A stretch of DNA of 64,000 bases from Clostridium sp. CAG:417 (GCA_000432835.1 FR890374.1:184692-248691), one strand, 5' to 3'; shown: positions 1 to 7,376, numbered from the stretch's first letter. Translations and numbers: made by a program. Notes: a model not told the origin generated them from the letters alone.

Positions 1-5
1 TTCAT
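1..5 (-). CDS. Start of a leftward gene leaving the window (integrase expected)
   Basis: Only the ATG (5 to 3, reverse strand) and two further bases are inside the window. A strong ribosome binding site, AAAGGAGAT, lies at 19-11 with a five-base spacer, so this is a real translation start. It follows the stop of the 21-272 gene by only a few bases and is part of the same leftward operon. In integrative elements an Xis/DUF3173-like gene is usually followed directly by a tyrosine recombinase gene. That identity is inferred from order, since no coding sequence is visible. Confidence 0.6.
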
Positions 6-20
6 ATTGTATCTCCTTTC

Positions 21-272
21 TTACATATTTTTTATTAATTTTTTACTAGAAACTCTAGATTCTAAATAAGGTATATCTATATCAAAGAATGCTACTACTT
101 CTTTAGTTGGTACAACAGACTTTGGTATGTGATAACCTTGTTTTTCTAATTTGTCTTTTATTTTCTTTTTAGCCTTTAGTGCAGAATTCCTACCAAGATG
201 TCCAAGTTTCATAATATCTTCTAGGGTGCACCATTGCTTAGCTACTAAATTTAATGTTTCTTCTGCAGTCAT
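21..272 (-). CDS. Small DNA-binding protein, DUF3173/excisionase-like
   Basis: An 83-residue basic protein preceded by AAAGGAG. Residues about 17-50 (TLEDIMKLGHLGRNSALKAK and following) read as a helix-turn-helix followed by a Lys-rich helix. The later VVPTKEVVAFF stretch resembles the end of DUF3173 proteins (LGRVPRxAVEEIL in that family). DUF3173 proteins sit next to integrases in integrative elements and are thought to act as excisionases or directionality factors. The tight leftward operon with 291-545 and with the gene leaving the left edge supports an Xis-like role. Family membership is judged by eye from a short protein, so function is inferred. Confidence 0.55.
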   Translation of the reverse strand: MTAEETLNLVAKQWCTLEDIMKLGHLGRNSALKAKKKIKDKLEKQGYHIPKSVVPTKEVVAFFDIDIPYLESRVSSKKLIKNM

Positions 273-290
273 ATTTTTTCTCCTTTCTTT

Positions 291-545
291 TTAATTTTTC
301 TGTGGTGATACATAAATGTAATACGTATCATCTAGTGCGTTATAGATAGTATATTTTTTCTTTCTTAATTCTCTAAATGCTAATGCAACATCTTTTCTAC
401 TGTCATTACTGATAGAGTAGAGGTCAGTATTTTCAAGTTCATCATTAGTTCTAACTAATAAAGAATTAAGCATACTGGTTGCTCCGATAGATAAATCTTT
501 AGGAATTATATAGTCATCAATATTATCCTTTTTAAATAATCTCAT
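291..545 (-). CDS. Small hypothetical protein of the leftward mobile-element operon
   Basis: An 84-residue protein starting MRLFKKDNIDDY. This start is chosen because a GAAAGGAAG ribosome binding site precedes it; the longer open frame to 656 would run through the divergent promoter. The C-terminal half (DSRKDVALAFRELRKKKYTIYNALDD) is helical and basic and looks like part of a winged-helix-like DNA-binding protein, but no family is recognised. It is the first gene after the leftward promoter and lies 18 bases upstream of the Xis-like gene, so it is probably an element regulator or accessory to excision. Confidence 0.55.
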   Translation of the reverse strand: MRLFKKDNIDDYIIPKDLSIGATSMLNSLLVRTNDELENTDLYSISNDSRKDVALAFRELRKKKYTIYNALDDTYYIYVSPQKN

Positions 546-570
546 ATCTACAGCTTCCTTTCTTATTGAG

Positions 571-588
571 TGTCCGATACCTAGGACA
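571..588. promoter_or_regulatory. Palindrome downstream of the leftward promoter
   Basis: TGTCC and GGACA form an inverted repeat with an 8-base spacer. It lies just downstream of the leftward -10 box, where a bound repressor would block transcription of the excision operon. The use as an operator is inferred from position. Confidence 0.35.
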
Positions 589-593
589 ATATA

Positions 594-622
594 AATATAG
601 CGCCGTCCGGAAATATTGTCAA
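594..622 (-). promoter_or_regulatory. Leftward sigma-A promoter of the excision operon
   Basis: On the reverse strand TTGACA (622-617) is followed after exactly 17 bases by TATATT (599-594). This is a near-consensus vegetative promoter driving 545 to 291, 272 to 21 and the gene off the left edge. The -35 box overlaps the palindrome at 618-633. Confidence 0.7.
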
Positions 623-633
623 TATAAATTGAC
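618..633. promoter_or_regulatory. Operator-like palindrome between the divergent promoters
   Basis: GTCAAT-ATAA-ATTGAC is a perfect 6+6 inverted repeat with a 4-base spacer. It overlaps the leftward -35 box and lies immediately upstream of the rightward promoter. The natural ligand is the XRE repressor encoded at 711, as in CI/Cro-type switches. Binding is inferred. Confidence 0.5.
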
Positions 634-641
634 CGTAAAAC

Positions 642-670
642 TAGACATTTAAACAAAAATATGATAAAAT
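642..670 (+). promoter_or_regulatory. Rightward promoter of the repressor/cargo operon
   Basis: TAGACA (642-647) is followed after 17 bases by TAAAAT (665-670), about 40 bases upstream of the repressor start. It probably transcribes the repressor gene and perhaps the following HExxH gene. Confidence 0.55.
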
Positions 671-710
671 TAAATTGTTAAGAGAAAAAAGGGGAGAAAG
701 AAGTGTTATT

Positions 711-1244
711 ATGAACTCAGAAGAACTTAAAATTTTAATTGAATCTGCAAGAGTTGCTAAAGGTATTTCACAAAGAGAACTTGCTAAACTAACTGGTATT
801 AGTAGAAGTACTTTAAATGATTTAATTAATGGAAAAATAAAAAAAGTAGATATTGATGATCTACGTAAAATTGCTGAAACTTTAGATATGTCATTACAAA
901 AACTATTGAAAGCTGCAGGTTATGATGAAATGTCTTTATACTTTCATGCACATAAGAGTAAAGATAAATATATTGATAAGTCTAGTAAAGATTTAAAAGA
1001 ATTAATTGAAAAATATAAGAAATCGGAATTAGAATTGTTAGATTTTGATACTCAAAAAAGAAACAAAGTAAGTGATGTAAGGCAAAAATTATTTTATACT
1101 ATGGAGCACTTACAAATTATGAAAGATAATAAAGATAGTTTATATACAATTGATAAAGCTATTGAAGATATAAAATATGCTTTTGATGAACTAAAGGATG
1201 TAGAGCAAAAGTATGATTATAATAAATTACCAAAGGAAAACTAA
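711..1244 (+). CDS. XRE/CI-family transcriptional repressor
   Basis: A 177-residue protein. The ATG at 711 is preferred over an upstream TTG because it starts just before the domain. Residues about 7-65 are a canonical HTH_XRE domain (ARVAKGISQRELAKLTGIS, then STLNDLINGK) followed by the LRKIAETLDMSLQKLL helix typical of the family. The C-terminal 100 residues are Lys/Glu/Asp-rich and probably coiled-coil, giving dimerisation; there is no LexA-like protease domain or HExxH. It lies divergent from the Xis-like operon with palindromes between, so it most likely controls excision of the element and its own operon. Confidence 0.85.
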   Translation: MNSEELKILIESARVAKGISQRELAKLTGISRSTLNDLINGKIKKVDIDDLRKIAETLDMSLQKLLKAAGYDEMSLYFHAHKSKDKYIDKSSKDLKELIEKYKKSELELLDFDTQKRNKVSDVRQKLFYTMEHLQIMKDNKDSLYTIDKAIEDIKYAFDELKDVEQKYDYNKLPKEN

Positions 1245-1293
1245 ATATAAGGCTATTTTTATAAAATGTTATAAATAAAAAAAGGAGGTTTTT

Positions 1294-2898
1294 ATGAATT
1301 CATTATTAGAAAAAAAATATATAAACAAGATTTTGTCTAATAAGAATGTGTTAATTTCTGAATTGACAGATGAATTTGGTAGTGAATATGAAGGATTATT
1401 AAATGAAAGATTTGATAAAATTAAATTTGTATTTTTTGCTAGTTTAACAAATTATAAAAGATATTTAAGGAAAAGATATTCATATTTAGCTGCAAATAAA
1501 ATTGTTGAATTTATAAAAGAAAATGGCATTTTAAATGATGTATATGTAGATGATAGTTTTAAAGATATTTGTGGTTACACAATCGAATCAAAAAATGAAG
1601 AAGATTTGTTTTATAATATTTTTAATAATCGTTTTTTAGATTTTGATTTTGAAGGAAAACGTAAAAATGTTTTTGGCATTTACTCATTCGATGCTTCTCT
1701 AGATTATAATGAGTTAAGTACATATGCACAATATAGAAACATTACTACTGAAGAGTTTATAAGAAATAACAGATGTGATTTTTTAAGAAATATAGGAAAA
1801 TATCCAGCAGATTATACTAATGAAATGATATGTAATGATGCGAATTATTTAAACTTATGTCATTATTATGAAGGACTAATGCAAAAGTATAATAATACTT
1901 TAAACGATGTAAAAGTAAAATTAGAAAATGATATAGATATATTTAATAAACTTGAAAGTATTAGAAAAAAATTATTTGTTAATAATTATAAAAAAATGTT
2001 AGAAGAATTAACTGCATATTTATCAGATGATGATAAGAAAAAAGTTGCCAGTGGTAATTATAATTTAAGGGAAATAGATTTTTTAAATATGTTTTTTTAT
2101 AATGGTCAAAGTTTAAATGATGAAAGTAAAATAGAAACTTCATCAGCAGAAGAAATACAAGAATTATATTCATTGTATTACGGAGAAAGCAATCAAAAAA
2201 AAGATATTGTTCAAATTATAAAAAATGCCAGAGAAAAGGCTGCTAAAAGGTATAATAAACAAATACTTGAAGCATTTACATTTGAATCAAATTATGATAT
2301 TTCCGGTATAGAAATGGATACTGATTTATCTTTATCTGATTTACAACTTTTTGCTTCATTTGAACAGGAAGATGGAATAGAAAAAAATAGGTTATTATTC
2401 TTTGATCCTTATGCATGTGATGAAGAATATTTAGATATACATCTACGACACGAAATAAGACATTCATTAACTAGTAGTGTTCGAAGAGAAAATAATTTAG
2501 ATATTGTAAAAGTTGGTAATGCAGAATATATATATTCAGGAGAGGAATTAATAACTGTTAATAATGAATTCTATAATGAATTATTAACACAAAAAAAAGC
2601 AATTGAAAATACAAAAGCAAGTTTTGGAAGAGGTATATATATATTATCTCCAAATGGAATATCATTTCCTAATGGACTTACTTCTGGTTATGATGAGTAT
2701 TTATCGGAATTTGATAAAATATATAGTGTGATTCCACAAAGTGCAATGGTTAGTCAAATAGAAAGAAATAATGAAAACTTGTATAGATTTATATCGTTAG
2801 ATGAAATAAAAAAATTGGAAGATAGCTTACAAAATTATAATAATATTCCAGATGATATTTTGGGTCCAGATTTAAGTGGAAATAAAAAATCAAAATAA
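1294..2898 (+). CDS. Large HExxH-containing protein of the mobile element, function unknown
   Basis: A 534-residue protein starting after AAGGAGG. No family is recognised for the N-terminal 350 residues, which are helical and rich in Lys, Asn and Asp. Around residues 380-395 there is a HEIRH sequence (H386, E387, H390) in a helix-like context (IHLRHEIRHSLTSS), as in zincin metallopeptidases. A later NNEFYNELLT stretch could supply a third ligand or structural acid. There is no signal peptide, so it is cytoplasmic. It follows the XRE repressor gene, and XRE plus metallopeptidase pairs in mobile elements often form a repressor/antirepressor switch (ImmA/ImmR type), but this protein is much larger than ImmA. 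Protease activity is inferred. Confidence 0.6.
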   Translation: MNSLLEKKYINKILSNKNVLISELTDEFGSEYEGLLNERFDKIKFVFFASLTNYKRYLRKRYSYLAANKIVEFIKENGILNDVYVDDSFKDICGYTIESKNEEDLFYNIFNNRFLDFDFEGKRKNVFGIYSFDASLDYNELSTYAQYRNITTEEFIRNNRCDFLRNIGKYPADYTNEMICNDANYLNLCHYYEGLMQKYNNTLNDVKVKLENDIDIFNKLESIRKKLFVNNYKKMLEELTAYLSDDDKKKVASGNYNLREIDFLNMFFYNGQSLNDESKIETSSAEEIQELYSLYYGESNQKKDIVQIIKNAREKAAKRYNKQILEAFTFESNYDISGIEMDTDLSLSDLQLFASFEQEDGIEKNRLLFFDPYACDEEYLDIHLRHEIRHSLTSSVRRENNLDIVKVGNAEYIYSGEELITVNNEFYNELLTQKKAIENTKASFGRGIYILSPNGISFPNGLTSGYDEYLSEFDKIYSVIPQSAMVSQIERNNENLYRFISLDEIKKLEDSLQNYNNIPDDILGPDLSGNKKSK

Positions 2899-2909
2899 AG
2901 ACATTAAAT

Positions 2910-2970
2910 ATGACACAATGACACTAAAAATGCGAGTGAGGCTCTCACAAACGATGTGTCATAGTGTCAT
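2910..2970. repeat. Nested inverted repeat with four ATGACAC heptamers
   Basis: The left arm at 2910-2925 carries ATGACAC twice. The right arm at 2955-2970 carries the complement GTGTCAT twice. A small inner palindrome GTGAG-GCT-CTCAC lies at 2936-2948. The arms match except at two positions. The repeat lies just after the stop of the HExxH gene. It could be a multi-site protein binding region or a folded RNA element in the leader of the downstream PHP-ATPase gene. It has no good U-tract, so it is not a standard terminator. Confidence 0.6.
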
Positions 2971-3020
2971 TTAATAATAAAAATAAAAGGATATATATAT
3001 AATAGTATATATAAAAAGAA

Positions 3021-3068
3021 GCGCTAGTACAGGCTTATATTTTATAAGTTTTTGTATTGGCGTTTTTT
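3021..3068 (+). terminator. Terminator-like hairpin in the leader of the PHP-ATPase gene
   Basis: GCGCTAGTACAGGCTTAT (from 3021) pairs with the stretch ending TATTGGCG (3062), using several G-T pairs and a small bulge. Six T residues follow (3063-3068). Only 19 bases separate the T-run from the ATG at 3088, and these include the GAGGTGG ribosome binding site. There is no room for a promoter after the hairpin, so transcription of the downstream gene must pass through it. It may therefore act as an attenuator. Confidence 0.6.
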
Positions 3069-3087
3069 AGTAGTGAGGTGGTAATTT

Positions 3088-5481
3088 ATGATAGAAAAAA
3101 TTATTGAAACAGGGAATAAAGTTGATTTTCATATTCATTCTATTGCATCTAAACACAAAGAAAGTGATGATTGTGTAGATTTATCTACCATAGATAATAT
3201 AGATTTATTAATAGATAAATTAAACCAAAGGGAAATAAATATGTGTTCTATTTCAGATCACGATAATTTTGATTTCAATATATATAATAGGTTAAAGCAA
3301 GAAGAAAACAAAGGTAGTATTAAAAAAGTTTTTCCTGCAGTTGAATTTTCAGTAACATATGATAAAAAAGTTTTACATGTAATTACAATTTTTGATGATA
3401 AAGATGAAGAAAAAATAAAAAAAATACGAAATGAAATATTTGATATAAAAAACAATAAACCATTTTATGATGATATTGAATTAAATTCATTTTCTGAAAA
3501 TAAATATCTTAATATTTTAAAAAATATAGATTTAAATGTTGTAATGATAGCACATCAAAAGGAGACTTTATCAAGCAAAGAAACAAGAAATCATGATGTT
3601 ATGAGTTTGGGAGAGGAAAAATTTGATGAATTAGTTTTCTTAGATTATTTTGAATCATTTGAATTTAAGAGAAAAAGAAATGAAATATTTAATAAAAATT
3701 ATATTGAAAAAAATAAAGAAAAGTATAAAGATATTACTTTAAGATTTGTAACAGGTTCTGATTGCCATGATTGGTCTAAATATCCAAAAGAAAATGATGA
3801 CTTTTCATTTACTTATTTAAAATGTTTGCCAACATTTAGAGGTTTGGCAATGGCAGTAACAAATACAAAAAGAATTAATTATGTTAATAATTTTTATTCT
3901 ACTACTGATAAATGTTTAGATAGTATTAATATCGAAATAGATAACAATGAATATGATATAAAACTTTCTAAAGGTATTAATGTTATAATCGGAGACAATT
4001 CTATTGGTAAATCTTTACTTATTCATAAGTTAACTAATTATAATTATCTTAATGATCAAAAAATTAAAGATAGTTATGATGAATATTTAATAAACAATAA
4101 AATTAGAATTAACTCATCCATACCTGAATCAAATATTTCTAAATTCAATGGGCAAGGTTCTATTAGAAAAATGTTTGAAAATAAAACTTTTGACAGTGAT
4201 GAATTCTTAAATGGATTTTTCCCTGCAGAACCACTAGTAAGCAAGTATATTGAAATTTATAAATCTGAAATTGAAAATTATATTTCAATATTAAAAAATA
4301 AAGAAGAAAAAAGTAATGCATTTAATAAAATAACAAATTTTGATATATGTGTTATTGAGGCTACTTCAAAATCTTTAAATTTTAAAAATGTAACTCAAGC
4401 AACTATTACTAGTATTAATTCAAAAATAAAAAAAATAGGTAAAATAGTTGAATATTTTGAATCAATTAATTCTTTATTGGATAAAATACAGGAAAATGAT
4501 TTTTTTGATAAAGAAGATGAAAAATATATTAATGATAGTATAAATTCTAATATTAAATTAATTTCAAAATATAATAATAAAATTAAACAAAATTTATTTG
4601 AAATTTCTAAAATAAATATTATTAATGATGAATTCACAAGTAAAGATAAAGAACTAAAGAAGACTAAAACAGATGAAACAGAAAAAATAGCAAATTATGA
4701 AAGTAATAAGGATTTTTTTTCAGAAAATATTGTAAATTACTATTATAAGAACAGGAATAAAGTTAAATATGAACCTAATATAAAAGAGGAAAAAGTACCG
4801 ACAACATCTAATAAGGTTGGAAAATACAGATTTGTTGCAAAGACTAAAATTAAAGAGATATCAAACACAAATTTATTAACTTTAATTAATAATGTTTTAG
4901 GAAAAAGTGTAAAAGATATAAATTTAATTGATTCAATTACTATTCCAGATAGATTTAGTAATAGGAATAAAGACATTTCTTATAATGATAAATTAATAAA
5001 TCTAAAAAATGAATTAGATAAAGAAATAGATAATTATTTTTCAATTGATAAAGCAATAAATGATGCTAGTGATAAAGATGTAACAAAAGAATTATCATCA
5101 GGTTTTAATTCTAAAATTTATTTTGATTTAATATCTAATCAAACTGATGATAATAGAATATATATAATTGATCAACCTGAAGATGATGTATCACAACCAT
5201 CTATAAAGAAAAATATACTTGGAGATTTTTATGATATGAGTAAAAATAGACAGGTCATTATAATTACACATAATCCCCAATTTATTGTTAATTTAGATGT
5301 TGATAATGTTATTTTTATAGGAAAAGATGAAAATGATAAAATATATATTCAAAATGGAGCACTGGAATATTGTGATAAGGATTATGATATTTTAAAAATT
5401 GTTGCTGATAACATAGAAGGTGGAATAGATTCTATTAATGAAAGGTGGAAAAGATATGACAAAAACATATACGATGTATAA
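3088..5481 (+). CDS. PHP-domain plus ABC/SMC-type ATPase fusion (TrlF-like), candidate defence effector
   Basis: A 797-residue protein. Residues 1-230 form a PHP phosphoesterase domain with its metal motifs visible: HIH at 15-17, SDHDN near 56-60, VEFS, IAHQKE, and GSDCHD at 223-228. Residues about 290-790 form an ABC/SMC-like ATPase. It has Walker A GDNSIGKS ending at S309, a long coiled-coil-rich insertion, a signature-like ELSSGF, Walker B YIIDQPEDD (about 692-700) and an H-loop-like ITHN. This order matches proteins annotated as TrlF-family AAA-like ATPases, whose biology is poorly known. ABC ATPase plus phosphoesterase fusions are common in anti-phage systems. The setting in an integrative element with an overlapping partner gene supports that inference. 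No key motif is missing. Confidence 0.8.
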   Translation: MIEKIIETGNKVDFHIHSIASKHKESDDCVDLSTIDNIDLLIDKLNQREINMCSISDHDNFDFNIYNRLKQEENKGSIKKVFPAVEFSVTYDKKVLHVITIFDDKDEEKIKKIRNEIFDIKNNKPFYDDIELNSFSENKYLNILKNIDLNVVMIAHQKETLSSKETRNHDVMSLGEEKFDELVFLDYFESFEFKRKRNEIFNKNYIEKNKEKYKDITLRFVTGSDCHDWSKYPKENDDFSFTYLKCLPTFRGLAMAVTNTKRINYVNNFYSTTDKCLDSINIEIDNNEYDIKLSKGINVIIGDNSIGKSLLIHKLTNYNYLNDQKIKDSYDEYLINNKIRINSSIPESNISKFNGQGSIRKMFENKTFDSDEFLNGFFPAEPLVSKYIEIYKSEIENYISILKNKEEKSNAFNKITNFDICVIEATSKSLNFKNVTQATITSINSKIKKIGKIVEYFESINSLLDKIQENDFFDKEDEKYINDSINSNIKLISKYNNKIKQNLFEISKINIINDEFTSKDKELKKTKTDETEKIANYESNKDFFSENIVNYYYKNRNKVKYEPNIKEEKVPTTSNKVGKYRFVAKTKIKEISNTNLLTLINNVLGKSVKDINLIDSITIPDRFSNRNKDISYNDKLINLKNELDKEIDNYFSIDKAINDASDKDVTKELSSGFNSKIYFDLISNQTDDNRIYIIDQPEDDVSQPSIKKNILGDFYDMSKNRQVIIITHNPQFIVNLDVDNVIFIGKDENDKIYIQNGALEYCDKDYDILKIVADNIEGGIDSINERWKRYDKNIYDV

Positions 5482-5749
5482 TAAAAGTGATAAATATACA
5501 ATTAACAATGGGACAGAAGAAATATTTGAAATTTCTAAAAGCACATTAAGTGTTGATGGAAAAAAATTATATGATGCATTGTTTTCAAATTTTGAAAAAG
5601 GGGATAATATTAAGATAGATAAAGATACTTCATTTGGTGACGATGATAAACTTTCAAATGCTGTATACAGTAATATAATTGAGGTTATTGAAAAGATTGT
5701 CACAGGAATTAATGATTTTGAAGAAGAAAATGTTGAAACTAATGTATAA
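5456..5749 (+). CDS. Small partner protein overlapping the PHP-ATPase gene
   Basis: A 97-residue acidic protein starting MTKTYTMYNKSD. The start at 5456 is set by an AAAGGTGG site seven bases upstream; this start lies inside the PHP-ATPase gene, giving a 26-base overlap. It has no signal peptide or membrane segment. It contains a predicted beta-rich N-terminal part (TINNGTEEIFEISKSTLSV) and a helical C-terminal part. No family is recognised. The overlap implies translational coupling and probably a physical or regulatory partnership with the ATPase, such as an inhibitor, sensor or adaptor. The role is inferred only from arrangement. Confidence 0.65.
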   Translation: MTKTYTMYNKSDKYTINNGTEEIFEISKSTLSVDGKKLYDALFSNFEKGDNIKIDKDTSFGDDDKLSNAVYSNIIEVIEKIVTGINDFEEENVETNV

Positions 5750-5902
5750 ATAATTCCAGATACCAAAACTAGATACTAAACAGCAAAAATAAAGTTATTT
5801 TTATAAACTTTGATAAATTTTGATAAAAGAAAAAGTCTTATTTTGCAAGACTTTAATAAATTATTAAATTGTTACGAACTGATAATAATATTTCCCCCTG
5901 AA

Positions 5903-5928
5903 GGAGCCAATTTGGCTCCGCTTTTTTT
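5903..5928 (+). terminator. Rho-independent terminator after the PHP-ATPase operon
   Basis: GGAGCC (5903-5908) and GGCTCC (5914-5919) form a GC-rich stem with an AATTT loop, followed by seven T residues from 5922. It is much more GC-rich than the surrounding DNA. Confidence 0.85.
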
Positions 5929-5978
5929 GTATTAAAGCCAATGTTTATAAGGGTTTATGATTTTTAAAATTGTAATTT

Positions 5979-6000
5979 TTGGTCCAATTTTGGCCCAATT
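5979..6000. repeat. Tandem 11-bp repeat, integrase arm-site-like
   Basis: TTGGTCCAATT at 5979-5989 is followed directly by TTGGCCCAATT at 5990-6000, with one mismatch. Short tandem repeats of a TTGG-NCCAATT kind flank attachment sites of several Firmicute tyrosine recombinases, where the integrase N-terminal domain binds. The position between the element operon and an integrase remnant fits this. Binding is inferred. Confidence 0.45.
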
Positions 6001-6114
6001 TTATTTAGCGTATTTACACATCATAGCCCGTTTTAATAGATTTTAAAAAGGGAATGTTAAATACTAAGAAAGTTTTGTATGTGACATATTATAAAAGAAA
6101 TATTAATTGATAAA

Positions 6115-6456
6115 ATGTTGTGTGTTCAAGATCCTTCAGAGGGTGGATTAAAATGGGAAGATAATTCTGATGATCCGATTCCATTAGGATTAGATATTGA
6201 TATAAATAATAAAACTTATTTAAATTGGGTTAGTGAGGATGAATTTTTTATCCAAATAAAAGTATATTGTGAACCTGGAAAATGTTTTGATAGCATGATG
6301 CAAAATGATGCTGATTTATGTTTTATGTTTAATTTGACAATACTTAACTTTAATGGAATTAAGACAAAAATGCATTATAAAATGTGGTTACAAAGTTTTC
6401 AAGGTATAAGTGTTATTAAAACAAACTCAACTTTTGTAGAAAATGAGCGTAATTAA
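6115..6456 (+). CDS. Hypothetical protein or gene remnant
   Basis: A 113-codon open frame beginning MLCVQDPSEGGLKW, acidic with no signal peptide or membrane span. No family is recognised. The ATG has no convincing ribosome binding site, and the frame is open for ten codons upstream without another start codon. It could therefore be the 3' part of a decayed gene in the element boundary region. Codon usage resembles its neighbours. Low confidence that it is expressed as written. Confidence 0.3.
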   Translation: MLCVQDPSEGGLKWEDNSDDPIPLGLDIDINNKTYLNWVSEDEFFIQIKVYCEPGKCFDSMMQNDADLCFMFNLTILNFNGIKTKMHYKMWLQSFQGISVIKTNSTFVENERN

Positions 6457-6480
6457 AAGGCTAGGAGTTAATCCTAGCTT
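6456..6480 (-). terminator. Terminator-like hairpin at the end of the integrase remnant
   Basis: GCTAGGA and TCCTAGC with a five-base loop span 6460-6478. On the reverse strand it is followed by CTTTTAATT, a weak U-tract, and it overlaps the stop of the integrase remnant. Confidence 0.45.
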
Positions 6481-6817
6481 CATTCATATCATCAATTAGT
6501 GATGTTATATCAGTAAAAGCATTTTTATATAAATGTGTATATGTATTAAGTGTTTCTTCTATTTTAGTGTGTCCTAAGAATTTAGAAACTGTAATAATAT
6601 TAGCACCTTTATAAATTAATAAGAAAGCACATGAATGTCTAAAGTCGTGTATCCTTATCTGCTTAACTCCAGCTATTTCACAATTGCGATTTTTTCTAGC
6701 TGTAATGGTACTACTTATTTGTGGAGCAATATCTCCAATTACAAAGTATGAATCATTAAATCCAAACAACACTTCAGAATCACTCTTTTTAAGCGCTTCT
6801 ATGAAATAATATAACTT
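6461..6817 (-). pseudogene. Truncated tyrosine recombinase (phage-type integrase), C-terminal part only
   Basis: The frame encodes about 118 residues of the catalytic domain of a tyrosine integrase. Visible motifs are the HDFRH box, FLGHTKIEETLNTYTHLY with the GH pair and the nucleophilic Tyr, and a LFGF...PQIS stretch typical of the region before it. Everything upstream, including the first catalytic Arg and the core- and arm-binding domains, is missing; an in-frame TAA lies at 6818-6820. GTG at 6772 is the first possible start but would still give a fragment. It marks an old insertion of a mobile element and is separate from the gene that leaves the left edge. Confidence 0.8.
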
Positions 6818-6848
6818 TTATGTTATGATTGACTAGTAGAGGTGTTTT

Positions 6849-7376
6849 ATGGAACAGAAAATAAATGAAATAATGCATGTTATGAATAGTATTGAATATG
6901 GATTTAGGGATGAAAATAATAAAAATATAATTTATGATGAAGAAAAATGGCGTAATGAGTTTAATGATTTTTATTATTTACAGACTCCAAAAGAGTTATT
7001 GAAGTCAAAATGTGGTATTTGTTGGGATCAAGTTGAATTAGAAAGAGAACTCTTTAAGAACACTAAGTTCAAATATGAAACATATTTTATCTATTTAAAT
7101 GATAATAATATGCTTCCATCACATACATTTTTAGTATATCAAAATAACAATAATTATTACTGGTTTGAACATTCATGGAATAAATATATGGGAGTTCATC
7201 AGTACAAAAGTATGAAAAAACTATATGAAGATGTGAAAAATAAATTTGTTAAAGAAAATAATTATGTAAGTAAGAATGCAACTTTTGGGATGTACTTATA
7301 TGAAAAGCCAAAAAAACATATTAAATGTATGGAATTTTATGATTATGTTGTTACTGGCAAGAAAATAAATATTTAA
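6849..7376 (+). CDS. Transglutaminase-like cysteine-protease-fold protein
   Basis: A 175-residue cytoplasmic protein preceded by AGAGGTG. It carries the transglutaminase-like triad context: Cys in KCGICWDQVELERELF (about residues 56-70), His in PSHTFLVY (about 98), and an acidic/His position in YWFEHSWN. The family is annotated as transglutaminase-like in clostridial and bacillar genomes with no defined substrate. It starts just beyond the integrase remnant, so it may be the first gene of the old chromosome or the last cargo gene. It appears monocistronic. Confidence 0.7.
   Translation: MEQKINEIMHVMNSIEYGFRDENNKNIIYDEEKWRNEFNDFYYLQTPKELLKSKCGICWDQVELERELFKNTKFKYETYFIYLNDNNMLPSHTFLVYQNNNNYYWFEHSWNKYMGVHQYKSMKKLYEDVKNKFVKENNYVSKNATFGMYLYEKPKKHIKCMEFYDYVVTGKKINI

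Larger units (their letters stand above)
5750..6114. other. Non-coding right-end region of the element
   Basis: No gene is visible in these 365 bases. Besides the terminator and tandem repeat listed separately, there is a hairpin AAAGTCTT/AAGACTTT at 5832-5854 without a U-tract. The stretch between the defence-like pair and the integrase remnant has the look of an attachment or boundary region. No core attachment sequence can be proven because the other end of the element lies outside the window. Confidence 0.4.

Noticed and set aside
2910..2970. CRISPR or insertion sequence end
   Set aside because: There are no regularly spaced units or spacers, no transposase frame nearby and no target-site duplication visible.
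5392..5766. 124-codon reverse frame across the end of the PHP-ATPase operon
   Set aside because: It is opposite the forward pair that has a ribosome binding site and overlap; the hydrophobic translation is the usual complement of AT-rich coding DNA.
6461..6817. Functional integrase of the element
   Set aside because: It lacks the first catalytic Arg and all N-terminal domains, and an in-frame stop precedes it; the working integrase is more likely the gene leaving the left edge.
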